In this document: one piece after another, positions 34,463 to 41,350 of the stretch | How the letters are laid out: each line of letters begins with the position of its first letter | How positions within the stretch are numbered: the stretch's first letter is position 1 | IMG/VR virus record: IMGVR_UViG_3300025305_001987 | Span: 1-41,350 of that record | Length of the DNA stretch: 41,350 bases | Strand: one strand, 5' to 3' | From: a virus | Program-made: the position numbers and the translations under genes | Notes under the pieces: generated by a model | The model's database searches: none | What the model saw: only the letters and a program-made list of their open reading frames with translations | Told to the model about the DNA's origin: nothing

Positions 34463-36427
34463 ATGACCATTACTTCTACCGGAATCATCGACCTTTCCAA
34501 GTGGAGAGTCCTTCATGATGCTGTAAGCGCACTCGCTGGAGTATGTGATTACGCTAGTACCACTGATGGTACAGGGTTCAATGGTGTTGACGCTGGTTTT
34601 GGTCACTCACTGGCTGACAAGCCGTTTGACCGTTGGACTCCTAAAATGGTCAAGGCCACCTACAAAATGGTTCGGAAATATAAGGGCCAACTGGCTGGAT
34701 TTGGAATCGATTTTGCTTCCATTCCCACCCCCGATTTCACTGATGGTGAGATTGAGGTTCACAAGACTGCCAGAATTTCTGTTGGTCGGAAGACTGCGGT
34801 TCGGACGGTGGTAATAGATGGTGGTGATTTCATCTTGCGGTTCCCGTATGACCCGGCGGTGGTTGTGGCGGTCAAGACCATTCCCGGTGCAAGGTGGAAT
34901 CCATCTGACAAATTCTGGTATTTTGACAAGACTCGCAAGGATTCAATTCTTAGATTTATTGAGGTTGCAAGGGAATTTCCCTTTGAGGCAACCGATGCGG
35001 TTCGGGATGCTTCCAAGTCTGCTCTTTCAGTAAAGGCAGTAAAAAAAGCTGATTCCCCATCTTTGAATGAATATGGGGTAGGTTTGGATTTGTACCCCTT
35101 TCAGAAAATTGGGGCAAAATGGTTGGTTGAGAAAGAGAAGGCCATGCTAGGGTGGGACATGGGAACCGGGAAAACTCCTACTTCCCTAGTGGCGATTCAT
35201 TCTGCTGATGCGTATCCAGCATTGATAGTGACCACCGCTTCCATGAAATACACTTGGGCCGAAGAAATTGAGAAGTGGTTGCCAAACAAGACTTTCAAGG
35301 TTTTGAATGGTGGCAAGGCACTTGGAAAATACGGTGACACTGATTTCACCATTATAAACTATGATATTCTGACCAAACACCTTGCCCCAATTGAACACGC
35401 TGGTTTCAAAGGTGCAATTCTTGATGAGTCTCACAAAATCAAGACTCGTAATGCGAAGCGCACATCTAGCTCACTAAAGATTGTTAGAGAGATTCCCTAC
35501 GTGTTCTTACTGTCAGGAACCCCGGTCATGAACAAGCCTGTTGAGTTGGTAACTCAGCTACAGGCCATGAATGGAATCAAGCATTTCGGTGGAATCAAAA
35601 AATTCATCGGTAGGTACTGTGACCCGAAAGTTTCCCGGTGGGGAACTGATTATAGCGGTGCGAGTAACCTAGAGGAATTACACGCTAAACTGACCTCTAC
35701 GGTTTACAACCGTATTACTAAAGCAGAGGCTCTACCTGATTTGCCAGACCGCACGATTTCAGTGGTTCCAAGCAATATCGATAACCGTCCTGAGTACAAT
35801 CGAATTGAGGCAAATTTGATTGAGTGGCTGTTGGAGAATAAAGGAATGGCGAGTGCAGAACGTGCTTCTCGTGCAGAACATCTAGTACGCATCAACGTTC
35901 TGAAAGACGCATGTGTTCGGGGAAAGATGAACAACATCAAACTTTGGATTGCAGATTTCCTAGAGTCTGATGAAAAATTGGTGGTGTTCTCCGATAGCAG
36001 GGCTGTTCAGAATATGCTGATTGAAGAATATCCTGATGCGCTTACGATTCTAGGTTCGGATAATGCTCAGAAGAAAAATGAGGCTAAGAACAAATTCCAG
36101 AATGACCCGAATGAAAAGCTGGTCATATGCTCTCTCAAGGGGGCATCGGAAGGATTAACTCTAACGGCTGGTTCAAATGCCTTGTTTGTAGACTTGGGTT
36201 GGAATCCTGCCACGCATGACCAAGCAGAGTCTCGACTCCATCGGAACACTCAGAAGAATGCGGTCAACTGCTACTACATTCTTGGAAAGAACACCATCGA
36301 CAATTTCATCTGGAGTTTGATTGAGAAAAAGCGGAAAGTCGTGGGTGCTATACTTGATGGAAAAGAGGGTGATTTGGATGTGAACATGCTTGACGATGTA
36401 ATCGATTACTTGACCAGCAAGAATTAA
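34463..36427 (+). CDS. SNF2-family helicase with HARP-like N-terminal region
   Basis: A 654-aa protein. Around residues 130-170 it has FPYDPAVVVAVKTIPGARW then a KFWYF strand, the pattern of the HARP domain found in SMARCAL1 and phage relatives. The helicase begins LYPFQKIGAKWL; Walker A DMGTGKT (K237), DESH box 321-324, SGTP motif III, and motif VI QAESRLHR near 588-596. Such proteins anneal or remodel DNA at forks. Base composition is clearly different from the neighbours: more G/C at third positions, fewer AT-rich codons. Alone behind a near-consensus promoter, it is likely expressed early. Start ATG has AGAGAGGG upstream. It could be a recent acquisition. Confidence 0.88.
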   Translation: MTITSTGIIDLSKWRVLHDAVSALAGVCDYASTTDGTGFNGVDAGFGHSLADKPFDRWTPKMVKATYKMVRKYKGQLAGFGIDFASIPTPDFTDGEIEVHKTARISVGRKTAVRTVVIDGGDFILRFPYDPAVVVAVKTIPGARWNPSDKFWYFDKTRKDSILRFIEVAREFPFEATDAVRDASKSALSVKAVKKADSPSLNEYGVGLDLYPFQKIGAKWLVEKEKAMLGWDMGTGKTPTSLVAIHSADAYPALIVTTASMKYTWAEEIEKWLPNKTFKVLNGGKALGKYGDTDFTIINYDILTKHLAPIEHAGFKGAILDESHKIKTRNAKRTSSSLKIVREIPYVFLLSGTPVMNKPVELVTQLQAMNGIKHFGGIKKFIGRYCDPKVSRWGTDYSGASNLEELHAKLTSTVYNRITKAEALPDLPDRTISVVPSNIDNRPEYNRIEANLIEWLLENKGMASAERASRAEHLVRINVLKDACVRGKMNNIKLWIADFLESDEKLVVFSDSRAVQNMLIEEYPDALTILGSDNAQKKNEAKNKFQNDPNEKLVICSLKGASEGLTLTAGSNALFVDLGWNPATHDQAESRLHRNTQKNAVNCYYILGKNTIDNFIWSLIEKKRKVVGAILDGKEGDLDVNMLDDVIDYLTSKN

Positions 36428-36439
36428 GGAGTAAGACTA

Positions 36440-36682
36440 ATGAATGCAAAAGAGCGAGAAAATCTGAGTGACGATGAAGTAAACAATATGAAAGAATACC
36501 AGCTCGTTACAATGAATGGTGAAACTGGGGATTGGGAACCACCATTCGATACAGTATACGCCGATAGCGATGAGAAGGCCAATGCCTATGCTGAAGAGCA
36601 TTACCCCGACACAGACTCCACAGATTGGCTGTTGCGTGAATGGTATATACTTGACGAAGATGGAGATAATATAAATGGCTAG
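36440..36682 (+). CDS. Small acidic protein, unknown
   Basis: 80 residues following the helicase by 12 bases with AAGGAG before the ATG, so probably cotranscribed with it. It contains YQLVTMNGETGDWEPPFDTV and ADSDEKANAYAEEHYPD, a pattern of small phage proteins with one alpha/beta fold. No function can be assigned. Confidence 0.65.
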   Translation: MNAKERENLSDDEVNNMKEYQLVTMNGETGDWEPPFDTVYADSDEKANAYAEEHYPDTDSTDWLLREWYILDEDGDNING

Positions 36683-36711
36683 ATTAAACTAGAGTTTGTA
36701 GGAACGAGTAT

Positions 36712-36737
36712 ATCGGACATTCCTTGTTAATTCCGAT
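36712..36737 (+). promoter_or_regulatory. Inverted repeat overlapping a promoter -35
   Basis: Arms atcgga/tccgat separated by 14 bases, surrounding the TTGTTA -35 element. It is not followed by a T run, so a regulatory site is more likely than a terminator. Confidence 0.4.
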
Positions 36738-36752
36738 AAATAGTAGTATAAT
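36724..36752 (+). promoter_or_regulatory. Sigma70-type promoter for the HTH/zinc-finger gene
   Basis: TTGTTA at 36724-36729, 17 bases, TATAAT at 36747-36752, in the 163-base gap before 36846. Confidence 0.65.
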
Positions 36753-36845
36753 TTTATCACTTCATGGGGGAGCAACTGGGGGTCTTTTCTAGATTGTGAG
36801 AATATCCTATCTCCTGTATTTATAAGTAGAGGATAAAAATTACTA

Positions 36846-37256
36846 TTGAAAGTTAACTCTCTTCACATAGTTGAATTTAAGGAAAGTAATCCAAAAATGG
36901 CTCTCCGAAAAATCGGAGAGATTTTTGGTATTAGTGGGGAGAGAGTTAGACAAATTTGTTCTGTTTATCACGTAGAAACTAAACGAATTGTTTCATCTCA
37001 TCCATGTAAGAGTTGTGGATTATCTATTGTTGGTCAACTTTCAAAAAAGTTTTGTTCAGAGGATTGTTGGTTTCATTATTTGTATATGTCATTGATGTGT
37101 GATACGTGTTATCAAGTTTTTTTTAGGAGAAGAACTGTTGTATTAAAACAAGTTGATGATGTTAGATACAAAGGTCGAAATTATTGTTCCAGAGAATGTT
37201 CAGCTAAAGGCATGTCCAAAACTATGGTAGCTATATTTAAAGGGAGAGAGTTATAA
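36846..37256 (+). CDS. HTH plus double zinc-finger regulator, paralogue 1
   Basis: A 136-aa protein from TTG, with AGAGGA upstream at about 11 bases. The HTH has KMALRKIGEIFGISGERVRQ, like sigma region 4/MerR-type helices. It is followed by two Cys pairs: CKSCGLSI..KKFCSEDC and CDTCYQ...NYCSRECS, each a treble-clef-like zinc site. The gene at 38482 has the same layout. Probably a DNA-binding regulator or a homing-type DNA-recognition protein; no nuclease motif is visible. Flanks the metallophosphoesterase. Confidence 0.7.
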   Translation: MKVNSLHIVEFKESNPKMALRKIGEIFGISGERVRQICSVYHVETKRIVSSHPCKSCGLSIVGQLSKKFCSEDCWFHYLYMSLMCDTCYQVFFRRRTVVLKQVDDVRYKGRNYCSRECSAKGMSKTMVAIFKGREL

Positions 37257-37284
37257 CTATGGTATTTTTTGGAGAGTATTTATT

Positions 37285-38394
37285 TTGGAAACACCAAGAT
37301 TGTTCACCGCAGAGGAAAAATCTCAAATAGCGTATCTTATTGTGAAAGAGGTGTTGACTGGGAAGAGTATTTCCCAAGTCGCTGACCAGATTGGGGTTAA
37401 TAAAGCCACAATTTATTCATGGATAAAACGAAATAGTCCCGAAGGTAGATTAATAAAAAATGCTATATATAACTCTTCATTTAGAGAATTGATACAGTCT
37501 GAGGCTACTGTTGAAGAAACAATGGAGGAAAAAATTCAACGACTTCTGGTTCCATCATCTCGAATTTCCGCACCAAAATTAGATAGTAATTTTGGTGTTG
37601 AAGAACGTGTTTGTTTAATTCTTTCAGACTTGCATATTGGCAGAAGGACACCTACGTTTGATTCTCATGTATATACCGATAGAATGTTTCAACTATATGA
37701 ATCTGTTAATAATATTGTTCGTTTGCATCGTAATGATTCAGCACTGAGGATTATTCATGTGTTTGATGCTGGTGATAATGTTCATGGGGAACGTGTGGGC
37801 CAGCAAGGAAGAATGAATGATTTTGAGTTTGGTATTCCAGAGCAATTAGCTATATCAACTAATGTCATGGGAGAATTGATAGATAAACTATTAGGTATAT
37901 TTGATGAAGTCCATTGGCATGATGCTCCCGGTAATCATGGTAATTTAGATAAACTTTACAGTGCTGGTTCAAATTGGGATTTAGTTCGTGTTAATTTGAT
38001 GGAGAATTTGAAGAGTAATCAAGAGAGAATATTTTTCCATAGGCCACCACATATAAATCGGGTAGCGTTTTCCATAGCCGATGTAATGAACCATAAATTT
38101 TTGGTGACTCATGGGGATACCATTAAAAGTTATGGTGGATTTCCATTTGGAAGTGTTATAAAAAAGATGGAGCATTGGAAATTTATAGAGAATTTTGATG
38201 CTGCTGTTTTAGGACATTTTCATACCGCTAATGTTCTAAATTTTAATGGTATGCCAATTATCATGAATGGAACGTTGGTTAGTCACGATGAATATGCCTT
38301 ACAACTAGGTTATGATTCTCCACCATCCCAAACAATTTTTGGTACATCCGAAGAAGAGCTTGTTACATGGCTGTATCAGATACCCTTTAAGTAG
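37285..38394 (+). CDS. HTH-fused metallophosphoesterase
   Basis: A 369-aa protein beginning with TTG after GGAGAG. Residues 1-60 form a transposase-like HTH (ISQVADQIGVNKATIYSWIK). From about 105 a calcineurin-like phosphoesterase shows all motifs in order: LSDLHIG, DAGDNVHG, PGNHGN, VTHGD and LGHFHTA, so the dinuclear metal site looks complete. Phage members of this family act on nucleic acids or nucleotides, as with SbcD/Mre11-like exonucleases. The HTH suggests sequence-directed use. It lies between two paralogous zinc-finger regulators. The exact substrate is unknown. Confidence 0.82.
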   Translation: METPRLFTAEEKSQIAYLIVKEVLTGKSISQVADQIGVNKATIYSWIKRNSPEGRLIKNAIYNSSFRELIQSEATVEETMEEKIQRLLVPSSRISAPKLDSNFGVEERVCLILSDLHIGRRTPTFDSHVYTDRMFQLYESVNNIVRLHRNDSALRIIHVFDAGDNVHGERVGQQGRMNDFEFGIPEQLAISTNVMGELIDKLLGIFDEVHWHDAPGNHGNLDKLYSAGSNWDLVRVNLMENLKSNQERIFFHRPPHINRVAFSIADVMNHKFLVTHGDTIKSYGGFPFGSVIKKMEHWKFIENFDAAVLGHFHTANVLNFNGMPIIMNGTLVSHDEYALQLGYDSPPSQTIFGTSEEELVTWLYQIPFK

Positions 38395-38396
38395 TA

Positions 38397-38425
38397 TTGA
38401 CAGCCTATTCTATTTTTGGTAGTAT
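38397..38425 (+). promoter_or_regulatory. Extended -10 sigma70-type promoter
   Basis: TTGACA at 38397-38402, 17 bases, TAGTAT at 38420-38425 with TG one base upstream. It begins just after the phosphoesterase stop and serves the gene at 38482. Confidence 0.65.
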
Positions 38426-38481
38426 TTAAGGAACATCTTGATAAAGGGGTGGTGTCTTCTAGGACATAAGGAAAAGAATTC

Positions 38482-38901
38482 ATGGATAAGGTTGTAAACA
38501 AGCAAAAAATTTTTACCTTTCGGGAGGAACATCCTGAGTGGACTCTGGATGCTATCGGTAAAGAGGTCGGGGTTACAAGAGAGCGTGTTAGACAAATTCT
38601 CAAAAAGCGTGGGTTACCTACAAAGGCGAGAAAGACATCAAAATTATGTGCTGTTTGTAGTATCCGTGTAGCGTACTCTCGTAAATTTTGTTCCCCAGAA
38701 TGTCGGAGAAAAAATTCCAGCATAACTTTTAAGTGTAGTTTTTGTAATGTGGATGTAACATGGTCTAAAGCTATATTTAATGCTCAGAAACGTAGAGGAT
38801 ATAAAAACATACATTGTTCACGAGAGTGCAGTATCCGACATATTTGGAAAATTAGACATGAGAAAATGGCATCTGTAGATGTATTGAATAAAGAGGAATA
38901 A
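38482..38901 (+). CDS. HTH plus double zinc-finger regulator, paralogue 2
   Basis: A 139-aa protein with AAGGA before ATG. It has TLDAIGKEVGVTRERVRQIL, a clear HTH of sigma region 4 type, then CAVCSIRV..RKFCSPEC and CSFCNVDV...IHCSRECS zinc sites, in the same order and spacing as the 36846 protein. The two are paralogues with low identity outside these motifs. Its own promoter and leader make it a separate transcription unit. Role inferred as phage gene control. Confidence 0.72.
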   Translation: MDKVVNKQKIFTFREEHPEWTLDAIGKEVGVTRERVRQILKKRGLPTKARKTSKLCAVCSIRVAYSRKFCSPECRRKNSSITFKCSFCNVDVTWSKAIFNAQKRRGYKNIHCSRECSIRHIWKIRHEKMASVDVLNKEE

Positions 38902-38907
38902 TGAATC

Positions 38908-38936
38908 TTGCTATGCTAATGAAGTATTGATATTCT
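38908..38936 (+). promoter_or_regulatory. Weak candidate promoter before the methyltransferase
   Basis: TTGCTA at 38908, 17 bases, TATTCT at 38931. Each hexamer matches four of six positions. Offered only because of spacing and location. Confidence 0.3.
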
Positions 38937-38968
38937 AATAAATAAATATTGAGTAATTGAGGTGAGAG

Positions 38969-39520
38969 ATGGAAGTAATTTATAAAGATGATTTCACAGC
39001 TATTTTATGTGGTGATTGTAAGGATTTGAAATATTCTAAAGGTGTTGATGCTGTAGTAACAGACCCTCCATATGGACTCTCATTTATGGGAAAAGATTGG
39101 GATTATGGTGTTCCGGGAGTTAGTTACTGGACTAGTATTAAAGATGTTATGAAACCGGGAGCGCATTTATTAGCGTTTGGTGGTACTCGTACTCATCATA
39201 GGTTAATGGTAGCTATTGAAGATGCAGGATTTGAAATCAGAGATACTTTAATGTGGGTGTATGGTACTGGGTTTCCAAAGAGCTTGGATGTAAGTAAGGC
39301 TATAGATAAGATAGCGGGAGCGAAGCGGGAAGTTATTGGTCAATATCAAACTCCAGAAGGTGGGCAAATTTTATCTACTTATAATAATTGGCAAGATACA
39401 TCTATTCAAACAGGTATGCAAGGTAGACGTATTCCAACTATAACTGTCTCAGCCACTGAAGAAGCAAAACAATGGGAAGGTTGGGGAACTGCACTCAAAA
39501 ACCAGCATGGGAACCTATAA
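38969..39520 (+). CDS. DNA methyltransferase, N-terminal part (motif IV), frameshifted
   Basis: The first 183 residues of a beta-class methyltransferase. TDPPYGLSFMGKDWDYG holds the DPPY catalytic motif of N6-adenine/N4-cytosine enzymes. Residues to about 176 (KQWEGWGTALK) are family-like, then the frame runs out at HGNL. The expected continuation, PAWEPIILARK, is found in the -1 frame, in the ORF at 39472. Ribosome-binding site GAGGTGAGAG precedes the ATG. The two parts presumably form one enzyme, unless a frameshift inactivates it. See the frameshift entry at 39496. Confidence 0.85.
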   Translation: MEVIYKDDFTAILCGDCKDLKYSKGVDAVVTDPPYGLSFMGKDWDYGVPGVSYWTSIKDVMKPGAHLLAFGGTRTHHRLMVAIEDAGFEIRDTLMWVYGTGFPKSLDVSKAIDKIAGAKREVIGQYQTPEGGQILSTYNNWQDTSIQTGMQGRRIPTITVSATEEAKQWEGWGTALKNQHGNL

Positions 39521-40200
39521 TCTTGGCCCGTAAATCATTGTTGGAAAAAACAGTAGCAGCTAATGTATTAAAACATGGAACAGGTGGTTTGAATATAGAT
39601 GCTTGTAGGGTTAGCTATCCAGATGGTGATGATTCATTTGAGAAAGGTATAGCTAGAGCTAAATTACCAAGAGCAGATATTAGAGGTGGAAATTTTCATA
39701 CAGAAGATTGGTCAGAAAAAAAACATATAGTTGAATCTGGTATGAAACAGGAAGGTCGTTTTCCTGCCAACCTAATTCATGATGGTAGTGACGAAGTGGT
39801 GGAGTTGTTTCCTGATAGAAAAGACTCACGAAGTCAAAATCATAATACAGAATTTAACCCCTATGCTGGAAATTCATTCCATAAATCTGAAACTACCAGA
39901 GTAGGTAGACATGAATTTTATAACGATGATGGTTCAGCAGCTAGATTTTTTTACTGTGCTAAAGCATCAAAATCTGAACGTGGCGAAGGGAATAATCACC
40001 CTACAGTGAAACCACTAGCGTTAATGAGATATTTATGTAGATTGATTACTCCACCCGGTGGTGTGATTCTTGACCCATTTTTAGGTTCTGGTACAACACT
40101 TTTAGCTGCCCGTAACGAAGGATTTAAATCAATTGGCATAGATATAGACCCTCAATATTGTGACATAGCAGTTAGTAGGTGGAAGACAAGTGATTTTTAA
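39472..40200 (+). CDS. DNA methyltransferase, C-terminal part (SAM-binding motif), frameshifted
   Basis: The second half of the enzyme begun at 38969. Reading from about 39505 the protein is PAWEPIILARKSLLEKTVAA, then target recognition region, GEGNNHPTVKPLALM, and motif I ILDPFLGSGTTLLAARNEG. The motif order (DPPY before FxGxG) places it in the beta class, modifying adenine N6 or cytosine N4. The ORF's own ATG at 39472 is inside the first half and has no ribosome-binding site, so independent translation is unlikely. Confidence 0.85.
   Translation: MGRLGNCTQKPAWEPIILARKSLLEKTVAANVLKHGTGGLNIDACRVSYPDGDDSFEKGIARAKLPRADIRGGNFHTEDWSEKKHIVESGMKQEGRFPANLIHDGSDEVVELFPDRKDSRSQNHNTEFNPYAGNSFHKSETTRVGRHEFYNDDGSAARFFYCAKASKSERGEGNNHPTVKPLALMRYLCRLITPPGGVILDPFLGSGTTLLAARNEGFKSIGIDIDPQYCDIAVSRWKTSDF
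39496..39504 (+). other. Frameshift point: A5 run in the methyltransferase gene
   Basis: At ctc-aaa-aac the upstream frame loses the family sequence; a -1 shift here gives LKKPAWEP and restores it. An A6 run would keep one frame. It may be a sequencing or assembly error, a real mutation, or a -1 slip on C AAA AAC. Confidence 0.7.
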
Positions 40201-40236
40201 TCTCTACGCTATAAATAAATTGTGCTAGGTGGTAGT

Positions 40237-41022
40237 ATGTCGCATGAAATTGCCCCAAAAGTGTTTTTGGTTGGGGAATCAAGAGTTAATGTTGCTGGCG
40301 TAGAATCCTTATTATCTCATTTAGGCGTACCCGAATGGGTTACTGACGCACCGACAGATATTGAAGCATTAACCGAAATCTATGGGAGAGCCTGTTATAA
40401 AAGTTTTGGGACTACCTTAAACCCGAATATTACGAGAGTACGTTCTTCTAACGAGTCTTATCTGTCGAATATTATCGCTAAAGGCGATGGGAGCGTTTTA
40501 GAACATGGCGTAGTTAATTTCTTCTTTTGTGATGTTAGCCGGGTATTTACTCATGAATTGGTTAGGCATCGTGTAGGAACGGCTATGTCTCAAGAAAGTT
40601 TGCGGTACGTGCGTTTAACTGATTTGAATTTCTATGCGCCGTTGTGTATTCAAGAGAATGAAGAGGCTATGAGTCTCTTTGTAAAAACCTTTGAGGAATT
40701 GTCTGAGCTACAGAAAGAGATGGCAGATATTTTTGATTTAGACCATTTGGATTCATTTCAAGAGAAGAAAGAAATTACATCGGCTATGCGTAGACTTGCT
40801 CCAATTGGGTTATCTACTAATATTGGATGGACTACTAATATGAGAACGTTACGTCATGTTATTGAGATGCGTACAGACCCATCCGCTGAAGAGGAACTTA
40901 GGCTTGTATTTTCTCAAGTAGCTGACATAGCGATTAAGAGTTGGCCTAATCTTTTTAAGGATTACACATCAGAGATAGTTGATGGGTTCCCTGTATACTC
41001 CACTGAGAATAAGAAGGTTTGA
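40237..41022 (+). CDS. thyX: Flavin-dependent thymidylate synthase ThyX
   Basis: About 261 aa from ATG 40237, preceded by AGGTGG; the GTG 15 bases earlier is a less likely start. ThyX makes dTMP from dUMP using FAD, NADPH and methylene-tetrahydrofolate. The signature segment is RHRVGTAMSQESLRY, one residue longer than the textbook RHRxxSxxxxSxR form, and is followed by the usual helical C-terminal region with NMRTLRHVIEMRTDPSAEEE. VLEHGVVNFFFCDVSR matches the conserved upstream part. Its presence fits a phage that raises thymidylate supply. The gene ends four bases before the next ATG. Confidence 0.93.
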   Translation: MSHEIAPKVFLVGESRVNVAGVESLLSHLGVPEWVTDAPTDIEALTEIYGRACYKSFGTTLNPNITRVRSSNESYLSNIIAKGDGSVLEHGVVNFFFCDVSRVFTHELVRHRVGTAMSQESLRYVRLTDLNFYAPLCIQENEEAMSLFVKTFEELSELQKEMADIFDLDHLDSFQEKKEITSAMRRLAPIGLSTNIGWTTNMRTLRHVIEMRTDPSAEEELRLVFSQVADIAIKSWPNLFKDYTSEIVDGFPVYSTENKKV

Positions 41023-41026
41023 TTTT

Positions 41027-41332
41027 ATGGATTCATCTAGCGAAGTTAAGAAAATTGATAAGACATTATTTGAACGAGCCTGTGATTATATACATTCATT
41101 AGAAGATTTAGAGAAGGATTTATCATTGCAAACTTTTATGCAAACTGATGAGATAAGGCACTTATCAGTTTCCTATTATGGTTTTGCTAGAGATGCTATG
41201 CCACAGGAAATTGTTGAAGTTATCCTTGGAAATATGCACGTTGGATACATAATGGGGCGTATGGCCTGTGGAGATAATCCTAATCTGGGTATTCAAATTG
41301 ACACAAATTTTATAGATTGGTCTGGAGAGTAA
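41027..41332 (+). CDS. Unknown 101-aa protein
   Basis: Begins at ATG 41027 with AAGAAGG about nine bases upstream, inside the end of the ThyX operon. Upstream codons in the same frame overlap thyX and are not part of it. The sequence is polar and helical (FERACDYIHSLEDLEKDLSL), then YYGFARDAMPQEIVEVILG and GYIMGRM. No family recognised. Confidence 0.65.
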   Translation: MDSSSEVKKIDKTLFERACDYIHSLEDLEKDLSLQTFMQTDEIRHLSVSYYGFARDAMPQEIVEVILGNMHVGYIMGRMACGDNPNLGIQIDTNFIDWSGE

Positions 41333-41350
41333 ATGTTGTTATTTAATCAA
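41333..41350 (+). CDS. Start of a further gene (3' end outside the window)
   Basis: ATG at 41333 overlaps the preceding stop (TAAATG), with GGAGAG a few bases before. Only MLLFNQ is visible. Confidence 0.4.

Noticed and set aside
36903-36921. Inverted repeat aaaatc/gattttt as a terminator
   Set aside because: It lies inside the HTH gene, has A/T-rich arms and no following T run beyond the arm.
40222-40236. GTG at 40222 as the ThyX start
   Set aside because: The AGGTGG before ATG 40237 lies within the longer version and is better placed as its ribosome-binding site.

Overview
The window looks like part of a large, low-GC tailed-phage (Caudoviricetes) genome. All convincing genes lie on the + strand, are tightly packed (many ATGA/TAATG overlaps, no gap above about 165 bases), and include head-assembly genes (MuF/SPP1 gp7-like protein, XkdF-like prohead protease, HK97 gp10-like protein) next to phage-type nucleotide and DNA metabolism genes (ThyX, DNA methyltransferase, SNF2/HARP-type helicase, metallophosphoesterase). 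No rRNA, tRNA or host housekeeping genes were seen. The host cannot be named from the sequence. Terminase, portal and major capsid genes are not visible and presumably lie outside the window.

Region 1 (about 1-27.8 kb) is almost entirely giant multidomain proteins of the kind called polyvalent proteins: a protein of at least 2469 aa (5' end outside the window) with zincin metalloprotease, HDxxGH domain, two Cys-rich clusters and an SF2 helicase; two stand-alone ADP-ribosyltransferases (ARTs); a 1654-aa protein with three ART-like domains; an 1185-aa metalloprotease/coiled-coil protein; and a 3060-aa protein with Nudix, kinase-like, two tandem ART units, GNAT, topoisomerase IB, ParB-like and a second GNAT-like domain. 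These proteins are joined by a small vocabulary of short repeated peptide modules: type A (AKRRGLIPQSGDW..P.RWv.P), type B (KQRRAYHKHDGFPEHPVRV), type C (CPPHL..KRIIDR) and a short helix resembling LNEWLxKQ. The helix also forms the end of the prohead-protease protein and most of two tiny genes. My inference is that these modules sort or anchor cargo in the procapsid, so that the effectors are packaged and injected with the DNA, as with the head-borne Dar proteins of P1 and Alt of T4.

Region 2 (27.8-33.4 kb) carries virion-assembly genes: MuF-like protein, an unexpected (alpha/alpha)6-barrel protein resembling GH15 glucoamylase/phosphorylase-kinase alpha, an XRE regulator with its own extended -10 promoter and palindrome, an HK97 gp10-like protein, a small protein, the XkdF-like protease with a long acidic C-terminal region, and a 50-aa membrane protein too short for ordinary ORF calling.

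Region 3 (33.4-41.35 kb) holds intracellular functions: a nuclease-like protein, a GC-richer SNF2/HARP helicase behind a near-consensus sigma70 promoter, two paralogous HTH/zinc-finger regulators flanking an HTH-metallophosphoesterase, an adenine/cytosine-N4-type methyltransferase split by a frameshift in an A5 run, ThyX, and a small unknown. A further gene begins at the right edge.

The working model is an injected effector arsenal (ARTs and Nudix acting on NAD/ADP-ribose, proteases, helicase, topoisomerase IB) that prepares the host, followed by expressed genes that remodel nucleotide pools and DNA modification. Only the family assignments and repeats are read from the sequence; packaging and injection are inferred.
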